Part shown: positions 25,905 through 34,316 of the stretch, in pieces
Layout of the letters: each line of letters opens with the position of its first letter
Position numbering within the stretch: the stretch's first letter is position 1
Assembly: GCF_014842265.1 (NCBI RefSeq)
Contig: NZ_JACYVI010000011.1
Location: 124,001-188,000 of the forward strand
Origin: Pseudomonas sp. CFBP 13711
GTDB lineage: Bacteria; Pseudomonadota; Gammaproteobacteria; Pseudomonadales; Pseudomonadaceae
DNA length: 64,000 bases
Direction: 5' to 3'
The notes under the pieces: generated by a model
Seen by the model: the letters and a program-made list of their open reading frames with translations, nothing else
What the model was told of the DNA's origin: nothing
Database searches by the model: none
Program-made: the position numbers and the translations under genes

Positions 25905-26672
25905 ATGAAAATCGATTTGAACGCCGACCTCGGCGAGGGCTTCGCGGCCTACCGGATGGGCGAGGACGAGGCGTTGATGCAGATCATTTCGTCGGCCAAC
26001 GTCGCCTGCGGCTTCCATGCCGGAGATCCTCTGATCATGGACACCACGGTGCGTCTGGCGCTTGCCGGAGGCATCGACCTGGGCGCCCACGTGGGCTTTC
26101 CCGATCTGCTCGGTTTCGGTCGCCGGCCGATGCAGATCGAGCCGCGGGAACTGGCCACTTACGTGATCTACCAGCTCGGCGCACTGGCCGGGTTCGCCGC
26201 CGTGGCGGGGCATCGGCTGACCCACATGAGTTTTCACGGGGCCCTGGGCAACATGGCCGCGGCCGATGCCGAGCTAGCGGCGCCGCTGATCGCCGCCGTG
26301 GCCGCCTTCGATCCGAACATCATTGTCAGTTCGTCCACCAGCCGCGCCATCGAGGGCGCCGCCGAACGTCACCGCTTGCGCGTGGCGACTACTTTTCTGG
26401 CCGACCGCGCCTACGACAAGAACGGCCTGCTGGTGCCCCGCAAACTGCCCGATTCGGTGATCAAGGAGCCGGGCAAGGTCCGCGAGCGGGTCCGGCAGTT
26501 TCTCGACGACGGCACCGTGACCTGTTACAGCGGCGAGCGCATCAACATCGACGCCTGTTCGATTCTGCTCCATGGCGATACCGCCGGGGCGGTGCAACTG
26601 GCGCGGGACATCCGTGAAGAAATCCAGCAGGGCGGCGGTGACATTGTCCCGATCTCGCGGCTGATCCCCTGA
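25905..26672 (+). CDS. pxpA: LamB/YcsF-family 5-oxoprolinase subunit A
   Basis: A 255-residue protein of the LamB/YcsF family: MKIDLNADLGEGF start, SSANVACGFHAGDP, LGAHVGFPDLLGFGRR, SFHGALGN, FLADRAYDKNGLLVPRK and LLHGDT. PxpA with PxpB and PxpC makes the bacterial ATP-dependent 5-oxoprolinase, opening 5-oxoproline to glutamate. PxpB and PxpC genes are about 7 kb away on the opposite strand. It is slightly longer than E. coli PxpA (244), and HGALGN replaces the usual HG(A/M)LYN, so a related lactam or cyclic amide is possible as substrate. It lies 24 bp after the carrier-like gene. Confidence 0.88.
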   Translation: MKIDLNADLGEGFAAYRMGEDEALMQIISSANVACGFHAGDPLIMDTTVRLALAGGIDLGAHVGFPDLLGFGRRPMQIEPRELATYVIYQLGALAGFAAVAGHRLTHMSFHGALGNMAAADAELAAPLIAAVAAFDPNIIVSSSTSRAIEGAAERHRLRVATTFLADRAYDKNGLLVPRKLPDSVIKEPGKVRERVRQFLDDGTVTCYSGERINIDACSILLHGDTAGAVQLARDIREEIQQGGGDIVPISRLIP

Positions 26673-26694
26673 ATTCATTGGGCTGCAGCGGGCC

Positions 26695-26709
26695 ATAAGC
26701 AGCGCTTAT
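26695..26709. promoter_or_regulatory. Operator ATAAG-N5-CTTAT upstream of the SDR/ABC genes
   Basis: Perfect inverted repeat ATAAG-CAGCG-CTTAT in the 162-bp gap after pxpA and about 126 bp before the SDR start. It is the second of three perfect sites and suggests a separate promoter for the SDR-transporter part of the cluster. Confidence 0.65.
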
Positions 26710-26834
26710 CGCCACACAGTGATTACGTCTTGGCGCCCGCAATCGTGGCCCAGTAGAGTCGTGACACAGGCCCGGCCCCTATTTTCCGACACCGGCAACA
26801 CGGGGTCGCCGAACGATTTGATGAGGAATGAGAG

Positions 26835-27581
26835 ATGCCATTTTCAGACTACAAGACCGCACTGGTGACCGGCGCTTCTTCGGGCATCGGTGCTGCCACG
26901 GTCGAGCGCCTGTGTCGCGAAGGCATCACCGTGCACGCGGTGGCCCGCAACGCCGAGAACCTCGCCGCCCTCGCTGCCCGTACCGGTTGCATTCCCCACG
27001 CCGTGGACGTGGCTGACCTGGCGGGCATTACAGCGCTGACCGAAGGACTGGACATCGACATTCTGGTCAACAACGCCGGCGTCGATCGCCCTGGCTCGAT
27101 TCTCAATGCCGACGCCGAGGGCATCGACGCACTGATCGACGTCAACCTGCGCGCGGTGCTGCACCTGACCCGCTTGCTGGTGCCCGGCATGGTCACCCGC
27201 GACCGGGGCCATGTAATCAACATCAGTTCGATCGCCGCCGCTTACAACTTCGGTGGCAACTCGACGTACCACGCCACCAAGGCGGCCGTCAGCATGCTCT
27301 CGCGCAACCTGCGCATCGACGTGTTCGGCAAGCGCGTGCGGGTGACTGAAATCTGCCCCGGCCGCGTGGCCACGGACATCTTTGCCCACGTCCACGGCAA
27401 CCCGGAAGAAAGCCACAAGAAGTACGTCGAAGGCTTCGAGCTGCCGGTCGCGGCCGACATTGCCGACGCCATCGCCTTTGCCATCGCGGCGCCGGTGTCG
27501 ATGAACGTCGGCCATATGGAAATCACCCCGACGCTGCAGGTCCCCGGAGGTCTGCAAACCACGCGCCCCCAGGGGAGTTGA
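26835..27581 (+). CDS. Short-chain dehydrogenase/reductase
   Basis: A 248-residue classical SDR of the YdfG/serine 3-dehydrogenase-like type: TGASSGIG cofactor motif, ILVNNAGVDRPG, catalytic serine in INISSIAAAY, YHATK for the Tyr-Lys pair and the CPGRVATD segment. YdfG-type enzymes oxidise 3-hydroxy acids and beta-hydroxy amino acids with NADP. In this cluster it could oxidise or reduce a pathway intermediate. It lies between the operator at 26695 and the ABC permease gene (96-bp gap). Confidence 0.87.
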   Translation: MPFSDYKTALVTGASSGIGAATVERLCREGITVHAVARNAENLAALAARTGCIPHAVDVADLAGITALTEGLDIDILVNNAGVDRPGSILNADAEGIDALIDVNLRAVLHLTRLLVPGMVTRDRGHVINISSIAAAYNFGGNSTYHATKAAVSMLSRNLRIDVFGKRVRVTEICPGRVATDIFAHVHGNPEESHKKYVEGFELPVAADIADAIAFAIAAPVSMNVGHMEITPTLQVPGGLQTTRPQGS

Positions 27582-27677
27582 GGCGGCTGCCGGACAAGAA
27601 CGGATGCATCCGTCACGCCCTTGCGGGCTCCGGCTTTCGATTGACGCTGCCGCTACAGACTTCCATAGGTGACTCCC

Positions 27678-28379
27678 ATGATTAAAGGTTTCGATCTGGG
27701 GCCGATTCTGACCGGCGAATACGCCGCACTGATGCTTCAGGGTGCGCTGTTGACCCTCAAGTTGATGCTCTTCGCCTGGCTGCTGGCCATGAGTCTGGCG
27801 TTTTTGCTGGTGGTGGTGCGCCTGACCCACAACAAACTGGCCGAACACCTGGTCGCCGCGTATGTGGCGTACCACCGTAATGTCCCGACCCTGGTGCAGT
27901 TGATGCTCTGGTACTTCGGTGTGCCGACGCTCCTGCCGGAAAGCGTGCAGCTGTGGCTGGCCGATTTCAGCACTGAATTCATCTTTGCGGTGATCGCCCT
28001 GGGGCTGTGCCAGGCGGCGTATTTCGCCGAGGACCTGCGCGCCGGCTTGCGGGCGATTCCCGAGGGCCAGACCGAAGCCTCGCGGGCGCTGGGCCTGGGT
28101 TACGTGCGTTCGATGCGTTACGTGATCCTGCCCCAGGGCGTGCGCAACTCGCTGCCGTCGTTGATCAACCACACCGTCTTGCTGTTCAAGAACACCAGCC
28201 TGGCCATGGCCATCGGCGTGGTCGAGTTGACCTACGCCACCCGTGAAGTCGAGAACTACACCTTTCGCACCTTCGAGTCGTACCTGGTTGCCACAGTCGG
28301 CTACCTGGCGGTCTCGCTGGTGCTGATGGGTATCGGGGCGTTGATCGCTCGTCGTTTCGATCTGGCGCGGGCGAGGTAA
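27678..28379 (+). CDS. Polar amino-acid ABC transporter permease 1
   Basis: A 233-residue inner-membrane permease of the HisM/GlnP family with about five helices and the cytoplasmic EAA-type loop that contacts the ATPase (EASRALGLGYVRSMRYVILPQ). It pairs with the permease at 28386 to form the channel of a type I importer. The start is taken at ATG 27678 with AGG 8 bases upstream; a GTG at 27669 is the alternative. The gap to the second permease is 6 bp. Confidence 0.92.
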   Translation: MIKGFDLGPILTGEYAALMLQGALLTLKLMLFAWLLAMSLAFLLVVVRLTHNKLAEHLVAAYVAYHRNVPTLVQLMLWYFGVPTLLPESVQLWLADFSTEFIFAVIALGLCQAAYFAEDLRAGLRAIPEGQTEASRALGLGYVRSMRYVILPQGVRNSLPSLINHTVLLFKNTSLAMAIGVVELTYATREVENYTFRTFESYLVATVGYLAVSLVLMGIGALIARRFDLARAR

Positions 28380-28385
28380 TCCCAC

Positions 28386-29144
28386 ATGTTCGATGTCTTT
28401 ACTATCCTGCGGGGCAACTGGGAACTGCTGTTGATCGGCCAGTACCCAAGCGGGCCGATGGGCGGCCTGGTCAACACCCTGGTGCTGTCGGCACTGGCGC
28501 TGGTGATCGCCTTTCCGCTGAGCATTCTGCTGGCCATGGCGCGCATCTCGCCGTTCCGCGCGCTGCGCTACCCGGCATTCGTCTGGGTGTATGTGCTGCG
28601 CGGCATCCCGCTGTTGCTGGTGATCTTCTGGACCTACTTTCTGGTGCCGGTGCTGATCGGCCATAACATCAGCGCCTTCACCACCATGCTGTGCACGCTG
28701 GTGATTTACCAGAGCGCTTACCTCAGCGAGATCGTGCGGGGCGGGATCCAAGCGCTGCCCACGGGTCAGTACGAGGCCTCCCGGGCGCTGGGCATGGGTT
28801 ACTGGCGGGCGATGAGTTACGTGATCCTGCCGCAGGCGCTCTACAACGCCTTGCCGAGCCTGATCAGCCAGTTCGTCTCGATCATCAAGGAAACCACGCT
28901 GGGCTACATCATCAACCTGCAGGAGCTGACCTTCTCGGCCAATCAGGTCAACAACCAGCTGCTGACCAAACCGTTCCAGGTCTATTTCATTCTGGCAATC
29001 AGCTACTTCTGCATCTGCTACAGCCTGACCCGGCTGGCCGGTGCCGTGGAACATCGCATCGAGCGCAAGCGCCAGGGCGATAACGGCAGAGCATCTGCCG
29101 CCAAGGCCATTCCCGAACTCGCCTCCACCGATCTGCCCAGGTAA
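28386..29144 (+). CDS. Polar amino-acid ABC transporter permease 2
   Basis: A 252-residue inner-membrane permease of the same family, with the EAA loop EASRALGMGYWRAMSYVILP and about five helices. A C-terminal hydrophilic tail of about 30 residues (after ERKRQGDNGR) is longer than in its partner. It lies 5 bp before the ATPase gene, so the transporter is translated as a unit. Confidence 0.92.
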   Translation: MFDVFTILRGNWELLLIGQYPSGPMGGLVNTLVLSALALVIAFPLSILLAMARISPFRALRYPAFVWVYVLRGIPLLLVIFWTYFLVPVLIGHNISAFTTMLCTLVIYQSAYLSEIVRGGIQALPTGQYEASRALGMGYWRAMSYVILPQALYNALPSLISQFVSIIKETTLGYIINLQELTFSANQVNNQLLTKPFQVYFILAISYFCICYSLTRLAGAVEHRIERKRQGDNGRASAAKAIPELASTDLPR

Positions 29145-29149
29145 TCGCC

Positions 29150-29887
29150 ATGAAACCCATGATCACGTTTTCCAACATCGACAAGTGGTACGGCGAGTAC
29201 CGTGCCCTGACCACCATCAACGCGGAAATCTCCAAGGGTGAAGTGGTGGTGGTCTGCGGCCCCTCGGGCTCGGGCAAATCGACGCTGATCCGAACCGTCA
29301 ATCGCCTCGAGGCCATCCAGGGCGGACAGATTCTGTTCGAAGGCCACGACATCCACGGCACCGATGCCAACGTCAATCGCCTGCGCAGCCGCATCGGCTT
29401 CGTGTTCCAGAGCTTCAACCTGTTCCCGCATCTGTCGGTGCTCGACAACGTCGTGCTGTCGCCGACCAAGGTCAGAGGCATCAAGGGCTCGGCCGCGAAG
29501 AAGCAGGCGATGGAGCTACTGGATCGTGTCGGCATGGCCCACAAGGCGGGTGCCTATCCCGGGCAGTTGTCGGGCGGGCAGCAGCAGCGCGTGGCCATCG
29601 CCCGGGCGCTGGCCATGGAGCCGCCGGTGATGCTGTTCGACGAACCCACCAGTGCCCTCGATCCGGAAATGGTCGGGGAAGTGCTGAGCGTGATGCGCGG
29701 GCTGGCGAAGGAGGGCATGACCATGATGTGCGTGACCCACGAGATGCACTTCGCTCGCGAAGTGGCCGACACCATCTGGTTCATGGACGCCGGGCAGATT
29801 CTCGAGAAAGCCACGCCCGAGGTGTTTTTCAGCGAGCCCGCGCACCCTCGCGCGCAACGTTTCATCAGCGATCTACGTTCTCATTGA
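29150..29887 (+). CDS. Polar amino-acid ABC transporter ATP-binding protein
   Basis: A 245-residue ATPase of the GlnQ/HisP type: Walker A GPSGSGKST, Q-loop in FVFQSFNLFPHL, signature LSGGQQQRVAIARAL, Walker B VMLFDEPTSALDPE and the H-switch CVTHEMHFAREV. It energises import by the two preceding permeases with the binding protein that follows. All catalytic elements are present. Confidence 0.95.
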   Translation: MKPMITFSNIDKWYGEYRALTTINAEISKGEVVVVCGPSGSGKSTLIRTVNRLEAIQGGQILFEGHDIHGTDANVNRLRSRIGFVFQSFNLFPHLSVLDNVVLSPTKVRGIKGSAAKKQAMELLDRVGMAHKAGAYPGQLSGGQQQRVAIARALAMEPPVMLFDEPTSALDPEMVGEVLSVMRGLAKEGMTMMCVTHEMHFAREVADTIWFMDAGQILEKATPEVFFSEPAHPRAQRFISDLRSH

Positions 29888-29977
29888 GGCGCCGTCAGAG
29901 CCGCCCACGACCCTCGCGCGGCATACCCGCGCGCTCAGGCTGCCGCCCACACAACACCATTTTTTGAGGATGGATGC

Positions 29978-30811
29978 ATGCGTATCAAATCGGCCTGTCT
30001 GGCCCTGATCGTCACCCCGGTAATCGCCATGGCGGCTCACGCCGATCAATGGGCGGATATCCAGGCGAAACAAACGCTGAGCTGCGGCGTTTACTCCGAT
30101 GTGCCGCCGTTCTCTTCGCCCAACCCACAAACCCGCGTGCTCGAAGGCATGGACGTGGACTTGTGCAGCACGCTGGCCAAGCACTTGGGCGTGAAGGTTG
30201 AACTCAAGCCACTGTCGGGCGAAGCACGGGTGCCGGAAGTGAAGATGGGCCGCGTCGATGTGGTCATCGCCAACCTGGCGTACACCAAAACCCGCGCCCA
30301 GCAGATCCAGTTCAGCGACCCTTACTACGTGGCAAAGGAAATGCTCGTGGTCAAGAAGCCGCTGGCGGACCAACCGCGTTCGTACTTCGAAGGCAAGCGC
30401 ATCAGCGCCACCAAGGGCTCGACCTCCGAGCAGTCGATTCGCATGGCCAAGGCCACCCCGGTGACGTTCCAGGACACCGGTTCGGCGTACCTGGCGGTGC
30501 AGCAGAACAAGGTGCTGGGCGTGGTGACCAATGCCATGTCGGCGGCCAAGCTGGTCGCTCAGGCCGGGGCCGGCGGTGTTGAGCTGGGCATCGTCAAAGA
30601 GCCGATGGCGCTTGAACCGGTGAGCGTCGGCATGCGCCTGGAAGAGCCCGCCCTGTTGGCGAAGGTCAACGACGCGCTGATGGCCATGGAGACCGCTGGC
30701 GAGATCGACCAGATCTGGGCCAAGTGGATCGGGCCAAACACCGAATACAAGATGGTGCGCGAAGAGAAGGTGCAGAAGCTCAGCGCGCTGAAGTTCGAAC
30801 CGCTTGAATGA
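29978..30811 (+). CDS. Periplasmic amino-acid-type solute-binding protein
   Basis: A 277-residue family 3 solute-binding protein with a signal peptide (about 1-22, cleaved after AAHA). The mature protein begins DQWADIQAK and has the usual binding-site segments (GVYSDVPPFS, LEGMDVDLCSTLAKHLG, VDVVIANLAYTKTRAQQIQFSDPYY). It should capture the substrate of the ABC importer; family 3 proteins bind amino acids, opines and related small polar molecules. The ligand cannot be read from sequence but would be the best clue to the cluster's substrate. Confidence 0.92.
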   Translation: MRIKSACLALIVTPVIAMAAHADQWADIQAKQTLSCGVYSDVPPFSSPNPQTRVLEGMDVDLCSTLAKHLGVKVELKPLSGEARVPEVKMGRVDVVIANLAYTKTRAQQIQFSDPYYVAKEMLVVKKPLADQPRSYFEGKRISATKGSTSEQSIRMAKATPVTFQDTGSAYLAVQQNKVLGVVTNAMSAAKLVAQAGAGGVELGIVKEPMALEPVSVGMRLEEPALLAKVNDALMAMETAGEIDQIWAKWIGPNTEYKMVREEKVQKLSALKFEPLE

Positions 30812-30859
30812 CCACCCGATGGCGGGCCGGGTTTATCCATGAATCAGGGAGACTGCGCA

Positions 30860-31129
30860 ATGAAACGATTAATGGTTGTTGCGGCGATGATGGTCGCCGG
30901 CAGTGCGATGGCCGCTGAGGACCTGTGCTCGCTGCAGTTGCAGAAGCTCGCCGATCAAGCGGCGATCACCAAGCCTTCGTCTGTCACCGGCCCTTCGTCC
31001 GAGGTCAATCAGCTGATTGCCGAGGCCAAGGCTTACGAGGCCAAGGGTGATCTGGACAACTGCGCGCGCAGCGGTCAGAAGGCCCTGACGCTGATCAAGC
31101 AGACCTCGGGCGGCTCGGCCACGCAATAA
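30860..31129 (+). CDS. Small exported protein with two cysteines
   Basis: An 89-residue protein with a clear signal peptide (MKRLMVVAAMMVAGSAMA, cleavage before AEDL), leaving about 70 residues with two cysteines (EDLCSLQ and LDNCARSG) able to form a disulfide. GGGAGA precedes the ATG at 30860. Such small periplasmic proteins are seen in Pseudomonas, but I know no function. Its place 48 bp after the binding protein suggests co-expression with the importer. Confidence 0.8.
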   Translation: MKRLMVVAAMMVAGSAMAAEDLCSLQLQKLADQAAITKPSSVTGPSSEVNQLIAEAKAYEAKGDLDNCARSGQKALTLIKQTSGGSATQ

Positions 31130-31149
31130 GCGCCCAGGCGGACTCGCGC

Positions 31150-31183
31150 CACCAAGGCCCGGCAATCATGCCGGGCCTTGGTG
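31150..31183. terminator. Strong hairpin downstream of the small exported protein
   Basis: A perfect 15-bp stem (31150-31164 with 31169-31183, CACCAAGGCCCGGCA arms) with the 4-nt loop ATCA. No T tract follows, so it may be a Rho-assisted terminator or an attenuating and mRNA-stabilising hairpin between the importer genes and the aminotransferase. Confidence 0.7.
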
Positions 31184-31311
31184 CATCTGCGGCACGGTGA
31201 AGTGGGCCATCCATTTAGGTTATGTCACCACAGTAAAGCGCTATTGGAGCCCGTCGGACGTTTGCTTTTATGCTTGTTTTGCCCCCCCCGATCCCGCAAC
31301 CACGAAGACTG

Positions 31312-32520
31312 ATGACAATGCCTGCTATCGCTGATCGCTTGAAAAACGTTTCCGTTTCCGCGTCCGTGGCCATGACCCAGAAAGCCCGTGACCTGGCCGC
31401 CCAAGGCATCAAGGTCATTGGCTTGTCGACCGGCGAGCCCGACTTCCCCACGCCCGAGCACGCCATCGAGGCCGCCTATGCGGCGGCCCGTGCCGGTGAC
31501 ACCAAATACCCGCCCACCGACGGCACGCCGGCCTTGCGCGCGGCGATTCAGCGCAAGTTCAAGCGCGATAACAATCTCGACTACGACGTTACCCAGATCC
31601 TCACTGCGGGCGGCGGCAAGCAGATCATCTTCAATGCCATGCTGGCGACCATCAACCCGGGCGATGAGGTGTTGATTCCCACCCCGGCGTGGATCAGCTA
31701 CGCCGACATCGTCAAGTTCGCCGGGGGTGTGCCGGTGCCGGTCAATTGCACCCAGGCCAATGCCTTCAAACTGCGCCCCGAAGACCTCGAAGCGGCCGTC
31801 ACGCCGAAGACCAAGTGGCTGCTGCTCAACTACCCGAGCAACCCGACGGGTTCGGCGTGCTCGCGGGCCGAGATGGCCGCCATTGCGTCGGTGATGCTGC
31901 GTCATGAGCACGTGTGGATCATGACCGACGACATGTACGAGCACCTGATCTACGACGATTTCGAGTTCTGCACCATCGGGGACGTCGAACCGCGTCTGCT
32001 CGACCGCGTGCTGACCGTCAACGGTGTGTCCAAGGCGTATGCCATGACCGGTTGGCGCATGGGCTTCTGCGGTGGCCCGGCGGATCTGGTCAAGGCGATG
32101 AGCAACGTCAACACCCAGAACAGCGGCGGGATCTGCACCCTGACCCAGGCGGCGGCGATTGCCGTGCTCGATGGCCCTCAGGAATTGCTCAAAGAGCGGG
32201 CGGCGATCTACCAGCAGCGCCGCGATTTCGTCCTCGGGCGGCTGGCGGATATTCCCGGGCTGCAGTGCCACAAGCCGGAAGGTGCGTTCTATCTGTTCCC
32301 GAACATCTCGGCGCTGATCGGCCGGACCTCCCGCGGTGGCCGCCGAATCGGCAACGACACGGATTTCGTCATGGCCTTGATGGAGGAGCACCATGTGACC
32401 ACGGTGCAGGGCGCTGCCTACGGCATGAGTCCGTACTTCCGGCTGTCCTATGCCACCAGCCTCGACGTGCTCGGCGAAGGCTGTGACCGCATCGCCGAGT
32501 TCTGTGCGGGGCTGAAGTGA
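31312..32520 (+). CDS. Class I PLP-dependent aminotransferase (aspartate aminotransferase-like)
   Basis: A 402-residue fold-type I aminotransferase. Visible motifs: STGEPDFPTPEH, the GGGKQIIFNA PLP phosphate region, NYPSNPTGS, the Asp/Tyr pair in TDDMYEHLIY, the Schiff-base lysine in NGVSKAYAMTGWRMG and the substrate carboxylate arginine in YFRLSYATS. It should transfer the amino group from an amino acid to 2-oxoglutarate or similar. The start is taken at ATG 31312 (31318 also possible); an upstream ATG at 31270 would translate an eight-C tract and gives no similarity. It is the last + strand gene of the cluster, suggesting that the ring-opened product is an amino acid to be deaminated. Confidence 0.9.
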   Translation: MTMPAIADRLKNVSVSASVAMTQKARDLAAQGIKVIGLSTGEPDFPTPEHAIEAAYAAARAGDTKYPPTDGTPALRAAIQRKFKRDNNLDYDVTQILTAGGGKQIIFNAMLATINPGDEVLIPTPAWISYADIVKFAGGVPVPVNCTQANAFKLRPEDLEAAVTPKTKWLLLNYPSNPTGSACSRAEMAAIASVMLRHEHVWIMTDDMYEHLIYDDFEFCTIGDVEPRLLDRVLTVNGVSKAYAMTGWRMGFCGGPADLVKAMSNVNTQNSGGICTLTQAAAIAVLDGPQELLKERAAIYQQRRDFVLGRLADIPGLQCHKPEGAFYLFPNISALIGRTSRGGRRIGNDTDFVMALMEEHHVTTVQGAAYGMSPYFRLSYATSLDVLGEGCDRIAEFCAGLK

Positions 32521-32533
32521 TTTGAGTTGATTT

Positions 32534-32579
32534 GGCTTGTCGGCGATGGGGCCCGCCAAGGCCCTGTTGCCGGCAAGCC
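32534..32579. terminator. Bidirectional terminator-like inverted repeat
   Basis: A long imperfect inverted repeat from GGCTTG (32534) to CAAGCC (32579), with an inner GGGCC/GGCCC stem, lies between the convergent aminotransferase and pxpC genes. Confidence 0.6.
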
Positions 32580-32588
32580 CGCCTTCTA

Positions 32589-33566
32589 TCAGCGCAGGGC
32601 CAGCGCCTGCAGCATCCGGCCCACCCCCTGCAAATATCCTTCAAGCGCCTGTTCGGCAGCGATTGCATCCTGGGTGTCTGCCTTGACCAGACGAATCCGG
32701 CTGCCGATCGGTGCCTGCCCCAACCGCCAAAGGTCCACCTCGATAATCCCGGCGATCTTCGGGTAACCGCCAGCGGTGTTGGCGTCGCTCATCTGAATGA
32801 TCGGCTCGCCAGCAGGCGGCACCTGGACGATACCGGGGACCAGCCCATAGGAACGCATTTCGACCACGGTTTCCGGCTGGATCGCCAGCCCTGACAGGCG
32901 ATAGCCGGTGCGGTTGCTTTGCGCCGAGATCTTCCAGCTCTGCGCCCAGAAGCGCTCGGCATCGGCCTGGAACAACGCGTACTCACCCGCCGGAATCGCC
33001 CGTAGCAGCAGCGCCCCATCGTCGTCCACCGGGAAGCGCTCGCGCAAGGCCTGGCCTGGCGGTGTCACCCCAAAGCCTGCGGCGGGCAGCGCTGGGAGAG
33101 GTACCTCGAGCACCGCCAATGTGTCACCGGCAGTCAGGGTCCGGCCTTCGTGTCCACCGAAATTGCCCCGCAGCGACGTGCTGCGCGAGCCCATCAGCAC
33201 CGGCACGTCGATACCGCCGCTGACACACAAGTAGCCACGGGCGCCACCCTTGGGGAAACTGAGCTCCAGTTCCTGACCGGCCTGCACGGTACAGGCCCAC
33301 AAGGGCAGCATGGGTTGACCATCCAGACGCGCCTTGCAGTCGGCGCCAGTCAGCGCGATTGCCAGGGTGCGGGTAAAGCGCACCTTGAAGGGAAAGGTCT
33401 GGATTTCGATGGCGGCACAGTTGTCGGCGTTGCCGAGCATTAGGTTGCCGACACGCAGGGCGACCGGGTCCATGGCTCCGGCGGTCGCGACGCCGATGTT
33501 GCGATAACCGCGGCGCCCGAGGTCCTGCACGCTGTTGAGGGGGCCGCTGGCGATAATCTCGATCAC
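32589..33566 (-). CDS. pxpC: 5-oxoprolinase / biotin-dependent carboxyltransferase subunit PxpC
   Basis: A 325-residue protein of the KipA / allophanate-hydrolase-subunit-2 family: SVQDLGRRGYRNIGVATAGAMD start region, NCAAIEI, GYLCVSGGIDVP, LGSRST-like MGSRSTS, RTGYRLSG and PGIVQVPPAGEPI. It is homologous to half of the carboxyltransferase domain of urea carboxylase/amidolyase and to PxpC of 5-oxoprolinase. Its start overlaps the pxpB stop by 4 bp (ATGA), so the two are translationally coupled. With a biotin carboxylase and carrier in the same cluster it could act as a true carboxyltransferase; that is inference. Confidence 0.9.
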   Translation of the reverse strand: MIEIIASGPLNSVQDLGRRGYRNIGVATAGAMDPVALRVGNLMLGNADNCAAIEIQTFPFKVRFTRTLAIALTGADCKARLDGQPMLPLWACTVQAGQELELSFPKGGARGYLCVSGGIDVPVLMGSRSTSLRGNFGGHEGRTLTAGDTLAVLEVPLPALPAAGFGVTPPGQALRERFPVDDDGALLLRAIPAGEYALFQADAERFWAQSWKISAQSNRTGYRLSGLAIQPETVVEMRSYGLVPGIVQVPPAGEPIIQMSDANTAGGYPKIAGIIEVDLWRLGQAPIGSRIRLVKADTQDAIAAEQALEGYLQGVGRMLQALALR

Positions 33567-34273
33567 AGTTCGATCCTTTCAGGCAAAAAACGTACGGTGT
33601 CACCCGGTGCAAGGGTGGCGGGAACGCTGGCATAGGGGTCGAACATCGCCAGATCGGCGCTGCCCAGGGCGTTCCAGCCATTGGGGCCGTCGAGTACCGA
33701 AAGCCCTGATTGCATGCCGCCGATGGTGACCATGCCTTTGCGCATGTTCAGCGAAGGGACCTTCTTGCGTGGCATGTAGATGGCCGGATCGAGGCCTGCG
33801 AGATAGCCGAAGCCCGGCGCGCTGGCGACCGCAAACACGGTGTAGGTCGCCTGATGATGACGCCGTATCACCTCGGTGGCGGGCAGCCCGGAAAAGTCGC
33901 AGATGGCTGGCAGGTCGATGGCGTGTTCGCCCCCGTAGCAGGTCGGAATCTCGATCAGCCGGCCCGGTAGGTCGAGCTCTCGCGCCAGGCGCCAGGCTTC
34001 GCGCAGTCGTTCGATGATCAGGTCCGGCGCGGGAGGCGTTTGCTTGAGCACCACCAGCAGATTGGTCATGCCCGGCACCAGCTCCTCGATATCGTCTTCG
34101 CGCTGCAGCGCGTTGCTCAAGGCCCAGATGCGCCGTTGCGCGGCCAGATCGAAATCGCCCGGAGCATCGATGAGAAACGCACGACTGCCGATCATCGAGA
34201 CCTTGGCGGGCCCGTCGGTCAAAAGCAGCGCGGGGGCAGGGGAGGCACCGAGCGGCTGCGGACTGCTGTTCAT
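33563..34273 (-). CDS. pxpB: 5-oxoprolinase / carboxyltransferase subunit PxpB
   Basis: A 236-residue protein of the KipI / allophanate-hydrolase-subunit-1 family: LVPGMTNLLV, IPTCYGGEHAIDLPAI, PGFGYLAGLDP, PRKKVPSL and GGMQSGLSVLDGPNGW. It forms the other half of the carboxyltransferase-like unit with PxpC. It overlaps pxpC and lies 43 bp downstream of the MFS gene, giving the order MFS-pxpB-pxpC on the minus strand. The N-terminal ~20 residues are Pro/Ala-rich and not conserved. Confidence 0.9.
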   Translation of the reverse strand: MNSSPQPLGASPAPALLLTDGPAKVSMIGSRAFLIDAPGDFDLAAQRRIWALSNALQREDDIEELVPGMTNLLVVLKQTPPAPDLIIERLREAWRLARELDLPGRLIEIPTCYGGEHAIDLPAICDFSGLPATEVIRRHHQATYTVFAVASAPGFGYLAGLDPAIYMPRKKVPSLNMRKGMVTIGGMQSGLSVLDGPNGWNALGSADLAMFDPYASVPATLAPGDTVRFLPERIEL

Positions 34274-34316
34274 GCGGAAATTCCTGTAGCGCAGGGGGAT
34301 AAGAAAAGGGTCGGGT

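Noticed and set aside
26844..29054. A 736-codon open frame on the minus strand across the SDR and permease genes
   Set aside because: It is antisense to three clear genes with domain motifs, has Gln/His/Arg-rich composition typical of high-GC shadow frames and shows no domain or ribosome-binding site.
31270..31311. Eight-C tract in a longer reading of the aminotransferase, as a phase-variation switch
   Set aside because: The conserved protein begins downstream at 31312, so slippage in the tract would not alter it; the upstream extension has no similarity.
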